15,677 bases of DNA, taken from assembly GCA_002338715.1 (NCBI GenBank), contig DDIR01000133.1, forward strand, positions 1-15,677. The letters run 5' to 3'. Shown here piece by piece: positions 1-9,460 of the stretch (its first letter is position 1; each line of letters starts with the position of its first letter). The translations under genes were made by a program, and so were the position numbers. Source of the stretch: Phycisphaerales bacterium UBA1845 (GTDB taxonomy: Bacteria; Planctomycetota; Phycisphaerae; UBA1845). A model generated the notes under the pieces. That model did not search any database and was not told where the DNA came from. It was given only the letters and a program-made list of their open reading frames with translations.

Positions 1-1
1 A

Positions 2-1045
2 GGCGGTCCGGGCGGAGGACGCAGGCGCAACGCCGCCCCGACGCAGGTATACAAGTTCAACGTCATCGCGCTCGATCGAAAGAGCGGACAAACGGTTTGG
101 GAGCGCACCGTGCGCGAGATGGTTCCGCACGAAGGCAGTCATGGCGATGGCAGTCTTGCGCCGGCATCACCGGTCACCGACGGCAAACACATCTTCGCCT
201 ACTTTGGTTCGCGCGGTTTGTACTGTCTCGACATGAAGGGAAACGTCGTCTGGGACAAGGACTTCGGCGACATGTCGACGCGCAACGGTTTTGGCGAAGG
301 CAGTTCACCGGCACTGGCTGGCGATACGCTGGTCATCAACTGGGATCACGAAGGCGATTCGTTCATTGTCGCGCTCGATGCCAACACCGGCAAGGAACGG
401 TGGCGCAAAGCCCGCGACGAAGCCACGTCATGGTCCACACCACTCATCGTCAAGGACGGCGACACCAGCCTCGCCATCGTTTCTGGATCGAATCGCATTC
501 GTGCGTACGAACTTGATAGCGGCAACATTCGATGGGAGTGCGGCGGACTGGGTTCAAACTGCGTGCCATGTCCCGTGGAGTACAAGGGCAAGCTCATCAT
601 GATGAGCGGACACCGCGAGCCGGCATTGGTGGCCGTCGACTACGTCGGCGCGAAGGGCGATTTAACCGGCACCGATCGCGTCTTCTGGACGCTTGATGGC
701 GGAACGCCTTATGTCCCATCACCGCTGCTCTACGATGACACGATTTACTTTCTGCAGAAAAATACCGGCATTCTATCCTGCTACGATCCGGCCACGGGCA
801 AACCCCATTTCGAAAAGCAGCGACTTGATAAGATCAAGGGCGTGTACGCTTCACCGGTCGGTGCGGATGGACGGGTCTACATCGCGGGGCGCGGTGGGGT
901 CACCAATGTCTTGAAGCGCGGGCCGGCGTTTGAAGTGCTGGCCACCAACGAACTCGACGATCAGTTTGACACGTCACCGGCGATCGCGGGCAACGAGATT
1001 TACATGCGGGGACGCGAAAACCTCTACTGCATCGCGGAAAACTAA
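2..1045 (+). CDS. PQQ-like beta-propeller repeat protein (5' end missing)
   Basis: The frame is open from the left edge to TAA at 1043, giving 347 visible codons; the true start lies outside the window. The first in-frame start-like codon is a GTG at 110, but coding sequence (VIALDRKSGQTVWER) is already present before it, so it is internal. Blade-type repeats of the form ALD-x-x-(T/S)G-x-x-x-W recur: ALDRKSGQTVWE, CLDMKGNVVWD, ALDANTGKERWR, YELDSGNIRWE and CYDPATGKPHFE. Each is preceded by an SP-x-x-x-x-(D/G)-type strand such as SPALAGDTLVIN or SPLLYDDTIYF. This is the PQQ-like/BamB-type propeller, a family abundant in planctomycetes and usually exported. No PQQ-dehydrogenase catalytic motif is visible, so a structural or binding role is more likely than redox enzyme activity, and the substrate is unknown. 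The gene converges on the tRNA-Leu gene. Confidence 0.85.
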   Translation, partial: GGPGGGRRRNAAPTQVYKFNVIALDRKSGQTVWERTVREMVPHEGSHGDGSLAPASPVTDGKHIFAYFGSRGLYCLDMKGNVVWDKDFGDMSTRNGFGEGSSPALAGDTLVINWDHEGDSFIVALDANTGKERWRKARDEATSWSTPLIVKDGDTSLAIVSGSNRIRAYELDSGNIRWECGGLGSNCVPCPVEYKGKLIMMSGHREPALVAVDYVGAKGDLTGTDRVFWTLDGGTPYVPSPLLYDDTIYFLQKNTGILSCYDPATGKPHFEKQRLDKIKGVYASPVGADGRVYIAGRGGVTNVLKRGPAFEVLATNELDDQFDTSPAIAGNEIYMRGRENLYCIAEN

Positions 1046-1111
1046 TCGCGAAGAAACAACCACTCCGCAGTCATTCGACGGCTTGGATGTTCGATGGAGC
1101 GTTACTGAAAC

Positions 1112-1193
1112 TGCGCGAGCCCGGAGTCGAACCGGGACGGGTTACCCCACAGGAACCTAAATCCTGCGCGTCTGCCAATTCCGCCACTCGCGC
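1112..1193 (-). tRNA. tRNA-Leu (anticodon UAG)
   Basis: The reverse complement folds as a class II tRNA. The acceptor stem GCGCGAG (1187-1193) pairs with CTCGCGC (1113-1119), and the discriminator base is A. The D-arm is TGGCGGAATTGGCAGACGC. The anticodon stem CAGGA/TCCTG holds the loop TTTAGGT, giving anticodon TAG, which reads CUA, with G at position 37. A short variable arm follows, then a T-arm CCCGG-TTCGACT-CCGGG. The long variable arm and overall sequence match bacterial tRNA-Leu. The 3' CCA is not encoded (the adjacent bases give GTT on the minus strand), so CCA must be added enzymatically. It lies about 105 bases downstream of frr on the same strand. Confidence 0.95.
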
Positions 1194-1235
1194 TTTGATG
1201 ATGGGTCGCTGATTACTCAACGACTTACTTCAGTC

Positions 1236-1276
1236 CCCCACCCTGGAAGGGCGGGGCACCCGGCGCCGTTGCGCCG
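1236..1276 (-). other. Two GC-rich hairpins between frr and tRNA-Leu
   Basis: Two stem-loops lie 3' of frr on the minus strand. The first is 1261-1276: CGGCGC pairs with GCGCCG around a 4-base loop. The second is 1236-1256: nine pairs around a 3-base loop. Its only imperfect pair is G-U on the minus-strand RNA, where the plus strand would have an A-C mismatch, so the structure fits minus-strand RNA. There is no T-run after either. They could slow polymerase, protect the 3' end of the frr message, or mark a processing site before the tRNA. They do not look like a standard intrinsic terminator. Confidence 0.45.
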
Positions 1277-1298
1277 CCAAGTTTGGGGCAAGAGTGTT

Positions 1299-1859
1299 CT
1301 AGATTTCGTCGATCTCTTTGCCTTTGGCTTCGATCATGCTGTCGATTTCTTGTTCGTTCTTCTTGATCAGTTTCTGCACGGCGTCCTTGGCGCTTTCGGC
1401 TTCGTCTTCCGTGATGGTGGACGCCTTCTTGTCGGTGTCGATTTTCTTGATGACGTCGCGGCGGACATTGCGCAGGGCGATCTTCTGTTCTTCGCCCATG
1501 CTCTTAACCTGGCCGGTGAGCTGCTTGCGACGTTCGCCCGAAAGCGGCGGAATCGGCAGGCGAATCATCTTGCCATCCGACGACGGCGTGATGCCCAGGT
1601 TCGAAGTTTGAATACCCTTTTCGATATCCTTGATGGTCGTCGGGTCGAACGGTTTGACCACGAGCGTCGCGGGTTCGGGGGCGGTGATGCTGGCCAACTC
1701 CCGCAATTCCATCGTGCTGCCGTAGGACGCGACATCGATGCGGACGTGCTCGACCAAACCGGGGGTCGCCCGACCGGTTCGCACACCGCGAAGTTCGTCT
1801 TTGAGGTACTCGATGACCTTGGTCATCTGATCGTTGCAGGTTTTTTCGTATTGGCTCAT
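1299..1859 (-). CDS. frr: Ribosome recycling factor
   Basis: This 186-residue protein matches the usual RRF length of about 185. RRF acts with EF-G in the cytoplasm to split the post-termination ribosome. Diagnostic segments are all present: LRGVRTGRATPGLVEH near residues 23-38, the YGS-x-x-x-LRELASI segment around residue 46, LVVKPFD-x-x-x-IKDIEKGI near 66-83, LGITPSSDGKMIRLPIPPL near 88-106, and the C-terminal long helix with RNVRRD. Start is ATG at 1857-1859; the upstream Shine-Dalgarno is weak (AGAAAG). It follows pyrH by 69 bases on the same strand, as in most bacteria, and is probably co-transcribed with it. Nothing in the protein looks broken. Confidence 0.97.
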   Translation of the reverse strand: MSQYEKTCNDQMTKVIEYLKDELRGVRTGRATPGLVEHVRIDVASYGSTMELRELASITAPEPATLVVKPFDPTTIKDIEKGIQTSNLGITPSSDGKMIRLPIPPLSGERRKQLTGQVKSMGEEQKIALRNVRRDVIKKIDTDKKASTITEDEAESAKDAVQKLIKKNEQEIDSMIEAKGKEIDEI

Positions 1860-1928
1860 GTCAAAAATCTTTCTATCGCAAAGCTGGCAGCCACTGATTT
1901 AAGAATTTGATCGGATCTCCGAGAACGA

Positions 1929-2654
1929 TCAGGCGTTCGAGTCGACCAGTGTACCAATCGGTTTTCCGCAAACAACATCGCACATGCCGTTGGGCGTACG
2001 GAGGTTGAAGACAATAATCGGGATATTGTTACGTTGGCAAAGGTCGATCGCAGAAACGTCCATCACTTCCAGACGCGAGTTGATTACTTCGTTGTAGGAC
2101 AGGTGCGTGTAGCGCTTGGCCTCCGGATTCTTGACCGGGTCACTGTCGTAGACCCCGTCCACCTTGGTGGCTTTTAGGACGGCATTGGCGTTGATTTCCG
2201 ATGCCCGCAGTGCCGCACCGGTATCGGTCGTGACAAACGGATTGCCCGTCCCGGCTGCGAAAATAACGACGCGACCTTTTTCGAGGTGGCGCATCGCCCG
2301 CCGGCGGATGAACTTTTCGCACACGCGGTCGACGTTAACGGCGCTTTGAACCCGCGTGGGGACGCCGATCGATTCGAGCGTGTCCTGGATGGCCAGCGCG
2401 TTGATGATGGTCGCGAGCATGCCCATGTAGTGGCCGGTGGCTTCTTCGATCTGGGCGTGCACGGCGATCTGTGAACCGCGAACGATGTTACCACCGCCGA
2501 CCACGACTGCGACTTCGCCGCCAAGATCGTGGACGGACTTGATTTCAGCGCCGACGCGTTTGAGTTCGTCGGCATCAATTCCAAAACCGCTATCGCGACG
2601 CAATCCTTCGCCGCTGATTTTCAGCACAATGCGTTTGTATTTGAGTTCGGGCAT
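1929..2654 (-). CDS. pyrH: UMP kinase (uridylate kinase)
   Basis: This 241-residue protein is the standard PyrH length. It phosphorylates UMP to UDP with ATP in de novo pyrimidine synthesis, as a cytoplasmic hexamer of the amino-acid-kinase fold. Visible motifs are KISGE (12-16, phosphate loop), GGGN (53-56), MGMLAT (77-82), GTGNPFVTTDT (135-145) and KATKVDGVYDSDP (161-173). At the UMP-binding position where E. coli has Asp77 (GDHMG), this protein has His75 (GHYMG), a substitution recorded in the findings. Start is ATG, with a weak GGAT about six bases upstream. It lies between the tsf terminator and frr, so it may have its own promoter in the 2655-2733 gap or depend on read-through. Confidence 0.97.
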   Translation of the reverse strand: MPELKYKRIVLKISGEGLRRDSGFGIDADELKRVGAEIKSVHDLGGEVAVVVGGGNIVRGSQIAVHAQIEEATGHYMGMLATIINALAIQDTLESIGVPTRVQSAVNVDRVCEKFIRRRAMRHLEKGRVVIFAAGTGNPFVTTDTGAALRASEINANAVLKATKVDGVYDSDPVKNPEAKRYTHLSYNEVINSRLEVMDVSAIDLCQRNNIPIIVFNLRTPNGMCDVVCGKPIGTLVDSNA

Positions 2655-2733
2655 CGTTCATCCATGTTCAGGATCGCTTTCTGCAGAACGGTGTGGCGCT
2701 GCGATTGCGATCCGCGTTGAATTCGGTCTGGCC

Positions 2734-2760
2734 AAAAAAAAGGAGCCTTTCGGCTCCGGG
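2734..2760 (-). terminator. Intrinsic terminator after tsf
   Basis: On the minus strand GGAGCC (2752-2757) pairs with GGCTCC (2742-2747) around a GAAA tetraloop. A run of eight T's follows directly (A's at 2734-2741 on the plus strand). It begins about 18 bases past the tsf stop codon. This is a canonical Rho-independent terminator separating rpsB-tsf from pyrH-frr. Confidence 0.88.
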
Positions 2761-2777
2761 TGGTTACTGCATAGGGA

Positions 2778-3602
2778 TTAGGCTCCCACGACAACGAGGA
2801 CCATGTCGGTCACGTCGGTGACGCCATGCTCCTTGAGGACGTCCTTGACTTTCTTCTTGCCATAGACGTCGCTGCGGGCGTGCTCCTGTTCGAGCATGAC
2901 GATCTCAGAGCAGTACGCGTCGACCTTGCCGTCGGCGATCTTGTCGATCACGCCTTCGGGTTTTCCAGATTCTTTGGCTTCCGCGACGGCTGCATCGCGG
3001 ATTTCTTTGAGCTTGTCGGCTGGAACGCCATCACGATTGACCGCCACCGGCTTGTGGAAGGTGGCGTGCATCGCGGTGTGCTTTCCGACTTCATCGTTGG
3101 TCGGTTTGCCGGCCATCGAAATCATCGCGGCGCTCTTGCCGTCGTGATGCACGTATGCGGCAAGGGCATCACCGGTGAGCTTGCGGCACAGGCCGATGTT
3201 CATTGTCTCGCGCAGCTTGCCATAGACTTCGGTCATCGCGGCTTCGTTGGCTGCGTGAACGGACTGGGCGTCGGGTGCGGATTCCGATCCCTTGGCCACG
3301 TACTCGGCCAGCGAGTCTGCGAGCGAGACGAACATTTCGTTCTTACCAACGGGAGCCGTTTCGCAGCGAAGTTCGACGATGCCGCCTTGTGTACCGTCAT
3401 CGGAGATATAAACGCCGATGCGACCTTCACCGGTCTCGCGGTCTGAACGGGTTTCCATCTTGCCTTTGTGCTTTTCCTTCAGCCACTCGATTGCAGCGGC
3501 TTCATCGCCTGAACTTGCGGTGAGGGCTTGCTTGCACTCCATCATGGGGAGGCCTGTTTTCTTGCGAAGGGCCATCACCTGGGAGGCGCTTAGTTCTGCC
3601 AT
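2778..3602 (-). CDS. tsf: Translation elongation factor Ts
   Basis: This 274-residue protein compares with 283 in E. coli. EF-Ts is the guanine nucleotide exchange factor for EF-Tu. The N-terminal UBA-like segment is clear: LRKKTGLPMMECKQAL at 12-27, then a SGDEAAAIEWLKEK helix. The core follows with IGVYISDD and a CETAPVGKNEMF stretch at 80-91, then HTAMHATFHKPVAV at 175-188. The usual TDFV motif, whose Asp-Phe pair in E. coli (D80, F81) inserts near the EF-Tu Mg site, reads TAPV here. Start is ATG at 3600-3602, with AAGGAG ten bases upstream. It follows rpsB by 230 bases and ends at a strong intrinsic terminator. Confidence 0.96.
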   Translation of the reverse strand: MAELSASQVMALRKKTGLPMMECKQALTASSGDEAAAIEWLKEKHKGKMETRSDRETGEGRIGVYISDDGTQGGIVELRCETAPVGKNEMFVSLADSLAEYVAKGSESAPDAQSVHAANEAAMTEVYGKLRETMNIGLCRKLTGDALAAYVHHDGKSAAMISMAGKPTNDEVGKHTAMHATFHKPVAVNRDGVPADKLKEIRDAAVAEAKESGKPEGVIDKIADGKVDAYCSEIVMLEQEHARSDVYGKKKVKDVLKEHGVTDVTDMVLVVVGA

Positions 3603-3731
3603 GACAACTTATCTCCTTACATCCTGGGTCAGCGAATACGCTGATGGTTCACTGCGTTTGTGCCAGACTCTCAGACGAGGCCCTCGCGTCAGCCGAAAAA
3701 CAATTGGCGCTTCAGGCAAGCGACCGCCGCG

Positions 3732-3759
3732 TCTGGGAGTCTTCTATCTGGGAGTCTTC
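3732..3759. repeat. Tandem 13-base direct repeat, period 15
   Basis: TCTGGGAGTCTTC occurs at 3732-3744 and again at 3747-3759 with two bases between. It lies in the 230-base rpsB-tsf spacer, about 130 bases before the tsf start on the transcribed strand. Only two copies are present and no function is apparent. It may be a simple local duplication. Confidence 0.7.
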
Positions 3760-3832
3760 AACTGATCGCACTGGGCGAACGGTCTTGGTCCACGTTTCGA
3801 TTATGGGTGAGCCCTTCCTGGATCGACGTTTG

Positions 3833-4678
3833 CTAGCTTGTCGCTTCAGGAGCTGGCGGTGCGTCTGATTCCGCAATGCCAGCCGCACCAGCCGCTTTGT
3901 CGGCTTCGGCGTCATCACTTTCTGCGCGGGCCATCACGCGTTTCGAACGGCGACGCGGACCACCGGATTCATCTTTCGATTCCGACTTTGCCGGGCGCGA
4001 CTTCTTACCGAGGTCGACGGCGCTGGCCAAGTGCTTCAAGACGGCATCGATCGAACGGATCGCGTCGTCGTTTCCGGGAATCGGAATGTCGGCAAAGTCC
4101 GGATCGGAATCGGTATCGATCAAACAGACCGTGGGGATGCCGAGCTTACGGGCTTCGCGCACCGCGATGTGTTCACGACTCACGTCGATGATCACGAGCG
4201 CCTTGGGAAGCCGATTCATTTCGCGAATGCCGCACAGGTTGCGGAAGATTTTCTTCCGTTCGCGTGTGCGCGTCGCGATCGCCTTTTTGCTGTACTCTTG
4301 AAGTGCGCCGCTTTCTTCTTCGGCTTCCAGCTCTTCAAGCCGACCCAAACGGGACCTCACCGTGCCGAAGTTGGTTAACGTACCACCGAGCCAACGCTCC
4401 GTGACAAAGGGCATGCCACAACGCTTGGCGTGGTCTTCAACCGCGCCGCGGGCCTGCCGTTTCGTTCCAACAAACAACACATCACCACCATCGGACACCA
4501 CTTGTGCGATGAACTTCTTCGCCCGCAACAACCCTTTGACAGTTTCACGTAAGTCAATAATGTGAATAAGGTTGCGCTTACCAAAGATGTAAGGACTCAT
4601 CTTTGGATTCCAGCGGCTCGCACGGTGGCCGAAGTGTATTCCACTTTCAACCAATTCGTTTACCAATGCCGACGCCAA
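3833..4678 (-). CDS. rpsB: 30S ribosomal protein S2, TTG start, extended C-terminus
   Basis: This 281-residue protein is ribosomal protein S2 of the small subunit. Signature segments are HFGHRASRWNPKM (15-27), FVGTKRQAR (69-77), RWLGGTLTNFGTVR (95-108) and PKALVIIDVSREHIAVREA from 158. The conserved core ends near residue 225. A tail of about 56 residues follows, first basic (PRRRSKR) then acidic and alanine-rich; S2 tails of this kind vary between lineages. The start codon is TTG at 4676-4678. An ATG seven bases upstream is out of frame, and GGAGG sits at the right distance for the TTG. It is the first gene of rpsB-tsf. A candidate promoter and a leader hairpin lie just upstream. Confidence 0.96.
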   Translation of the reverse strand: MASALVNELVESGIHFGHRASRWNPKMSPYIFGKRNLIHIIDLRETVKGLLRAKKFIAQVVSDGGDVLFVGTKRQARGAVEDHAKRCGMPFVTERWLGGTLTNFGTVRSRLGRLEELEAEEESGALQEYSKKAIATRTRERKKIFRNLCGIREMNRLPKALVIIDVSREHIAVREARKLGIPTVCLIDTDSDPDFADIPIPGNDDAIRSIDAVLKHLASAVDLGKKSRPAKSESKDESGGPRRRSKRVMARAESDDAEADKAAGAAGIAESDAPPAPEATS

Positions 4679-4685
4679 GGAACAT

Positions 4686-4690
4686 CCTCC
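4686..4690 (-). promoter_or_regulatory. Ribosome binding site that fixes the rpsB TTG start
   Basis: GGAGG on the minus strand ends seven bases before TTG at 4678. That is optimal spacing for this codon. The only nearby ATG (4683-4685) is one base from the GGAGG and in another frame, so the TTG is the supported start. Confidence 0.8.
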
Positions 4691-4704
4691 GCAAGAAAAG
4701 TATC

Positions 4705-4738
4705 GGTTCTACCATTTTGCCCAGATGGGCACAGAACC
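4705..4738 (-). promoter_or_regulatory. rpsB leader hairpin (possible autoregulatory element)
   Basis: On the minus strand GGTTCT (4733-4738) pairs with AGAACC (4705-4710). Inside it GCCC (4727-4730) pairs with GGGC (4719-4722) around a 4-base loop. This leaves an asymmetric internal loop of two and eight bases. The structure ends about 15 bases before the GGAGG. S2 represses its own operon through the rpsB leader in E. coli, so a regulatory role is plausible here, but the match to any known S2 leader motif is not established. Confidence 0.4.
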
Positions 4739-4742
4739 GCGG

Positions 4743-4770
4743 AGACTAACAGGTTTCACAGTTGAATCAA
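4743..4770 (-). promoter_or_regulatory. Candidate promoter for rpsB-tsf
   Basis: On the minus strand TTGATT (4765-4770) and TAGTCT (4743-4748) are 16 bases apart. The -10 match is modest. Transcription from here would begin close to the leader hairpin and give a leader of roughly 55-60 bases. Support is by pattern and position only. Confidence 0.3.
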
Positions 4771-4923
4771 GGGCGGTGACCGCTCCGCGAAACACACCGT
4801 CGGGACCGGCTCGACGCCTTCCAGACCCTCAAAATCGGCGTTTTTTCACCCATGCATGCCGCATTCGCCCTCCGCTCGCCGCCCGGGTTCGCCCATCCAT
4901 GCGGCTCAACCAAATTGGGGCAA

Positions 4924-4952
4924 TTGCGAGAAGCCCGCGCGATGGCTAGATT
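4924..4952 (+). promoter_or_regulatory. Candidate promoter for lpxB
   Basis: TTGCGA (4924-4929) and TAGATT (4947-4952) are separated by exactly 17 bases; each matches the sigma-70 consensus at four of six positions. It would give an untranslated leader of roughly 58 bases before the ATG at 5017. Evidence is pattern only. Confidence 0.35.
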
Positions 4953-5016
4953 GCAGAGCTAAGCCACGTCTGGGGGCTGGTTCTTACGCAGATCTTGAAA
5001 ACAGGCATCGGGTTTT

Positions 5017-6192
5017 ATGGGTGACGATCCGGCTTCATCGAATGGCGAGAGGCTGATTTTTGTCAGTGCGGCTGAGCAGAGCGCCGACCTTCACGGAGCC
5101 AACCTCATCCGAGCCGCCCAAGCCGCCGATCCCGGCGTTCGATTCATCGGCGTCGCAGGTCCGATGATGCGGGAGGCTGGGTGCGAGGCGATCGACGACA
5201 TGACCGCCCATGCGGCGATGGCTGGCGGGATCATCAAAGTCGTCCCGAAAGCCCTTTCGGTCCTGCGCAACTGCAAGCGATGCCTCCATCAAAAGCCCAT
5301 CGACCTTTGCCTGGTGATCGACTCGCCGACGTTGAACCTTCCGGTGGCCAAGCATGCCAAAGCCGCGGGTGTTCCAGTGTTCTACTTCATCGCGCCGCAG
5401 GTGTGGGCGTGGGCGGAGAGTCGGGTGAAGCGCGTTCGCGCCCGCGTGGACAAGATGGCCGTCATCCTCCCGTTTGAAGAGAAGTTCTTCCGCGACTACG
5501 GACTGGACGCCGACTACGTCGGGCATCCGCTGTTCGACGTGCTTGAGAATCGAACGATCGACCAGGCGAAGTTGGACGCGATCAAAGACAAAGGCCAACC
5601 GATCGTCACCATTCTTCCCGGTTCGCGCACGCACGTGACGCAGGAGGTGTTCCCCGGTCAGGTCGAAGTGGCGAAGGCGATCACCGAACGATTTCCCCGT
5701 GCACATTTCTGCGTATCGGTCGCCAATGATCGCACCCGCCCGATCATCGAAGGACTGCTCGCGGGAAGCGGGTTGTCGTATTCGATTCATCAAAACGAAA
5801 ACGGCGAGATCCTGTCAGCGGCCGATCTTGCGCTGGTCGCGAGCGGAACGTCGACGCTTGAAACCGCGTACTACCACACGCCGATGATCGTGATGTACAA
5901 CGGTAGCCGCCTGGGTTACCACCTCGTCGCCCGCTGGCTGATCAGCACGAAGCAACTGGCACTCATCAACATCATCGCCGGCAGAGAAATGGTGCCCGAG
6001 TTCATGCCGTACTACCGGTCCACCAAACCCATCGCCGAAACAGCGCTCAATCTGCTGTCAGACGACAAGCTTCGAGCGAACATGCGCGAAGACATCGCCC
6101 AAACCATCTCACCACTGATCAAAACCGGCGCGGTAAAGAATGCCGCGAACGTTCTGCTCAATACGCTGAATTCGTATTCCGTGGCAAAGTAA
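5017..6192 (+). CDS. lpxB: Lipid-A-disaccharide synthase
   Basis: This 391-residue protein is in the usual range for LpxB (glycosyltransferase family 19). The enzyme joins UDP-2,3-diacylglucosamine to lipid X to make the lipid A disaccharide at the inner face of the inner membrane. Recognisable segments are FIGVAGPMM (43-51), VIDSPTLN (100-107), APQVWAWAESRVKR (126-139), LPFEEKFF (151-158), VGHPL (168-172), ILPGSR (199-204), VASGTSTLE (274-282) and LINIIAGREMVPE (316-328). Residues matching E. coli Asp98 and Arg201 are kept (D102, R204). Two motifs differ from the usual form: GExSGD reads AEQSAD (19-24) and IDxPDFN reads IDSPTLN. The ribosome binding site is weak. No other lpx gene is nearby. 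Its presence implies a lipid-A-containing outer membrane. Confidence 0.95.
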   Translation: MGDDPASSNGERLIFVSAAEQSADLHGANLIRAAQAADPGVRFIGVAGPMMREAGCEAIDDMTAHAAMAGGIIKVVPKALSVLRNCKRCLHQKPIDLCLVIDSPTLNLPVAKHAKAAGVPVFYFIAPQVWAWAESRVKRVRARVDKMAVILPFEEKFFRDYGLDADYVGHPLFDVLENRTIDQAKLDAIKDKGQPIVTILPGSRTHVTQEVFPGQVEVAKAITERFPRAHFCVSVANDRTRPIIEGLLAGSGLSYSIHQNENGEILSAADLALVASGTSTLETAYYHTPMIVMYNGSRLGYHLVARWLISTKQLALINIIAGREMVPEFMPYYRSTKPIAETALNLLSDDKLRANMREDIAQTISPLIKTGAVKNAANVLLNTLNSYSVAK

Positions 6193-6202
6193 TATTGCCC
6201 AC

Positions 6203-6240
6203 AAAAAAAGCGGGGGTCTCGTGATTGAGACCCCCGCCTT
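6203..6240. terminator. Bidirectional terminator between lpxB and the protease gene
   Basis: A perfect 11-bp stem, GCGGGGGTCTC (6210-6220) with GAGACCCCCGC (6227-6237), encloses a 6-base loop. On the minus strand seven T's follow it (A's at 6203-6209), making a strong terminator for the protease gene. On the plus strand only CTTGGTTT follows, so it is a weaker but plausible terminator for lpxB, whose stop is 18 bases away. Confidence 0.9.
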
Positions 6241-6268
6241 GGTTTACTTTGATACTACGGTTTGCTGC

Positions 6269-9460
<3,192 letters not shown>

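Larger units (their letters stand above)
4679..5016. other. Divergent intergenic region between rpsB and lpxB
   Basis: This 338-base region has no convincing gene. It holds the rpsB ribosome binding site, leader hairpin and candidate promoter on the minus strand, and a candidate lpxB promoter on the plus strand. A short inverted repeat GCGGT-G-ACCGC lies near 4773-4783, just upstream of the rpsB candidate -35, and could be an operator half. The remainder (about 4790-4920) shows nothing I can name. Confidence 0.6.

Noticed and set aside
110..1045. GTG at 110 as the start of the beta-propeller protein
   Set aside because: Repeat-like coding sequence continues upstream to the window edge in the same frame, so the gene is truncated by the window and not started here.
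1269..1910. 213-codon open frame on the plus strand
   Set aside because: It lies opposite frr and its upstream region; the protein has no family features and frr is certain.
2826..3446. 206-codon open frame on the plus strand
   Set aside because: It is the antisense shadow of tsf.
5035..5793. 252-codon open frame on the minus strand
   Set aside because: It is the antisense shadow of lpxB, with Arg/His-rich composition typical of a GC-rich shadow frame.
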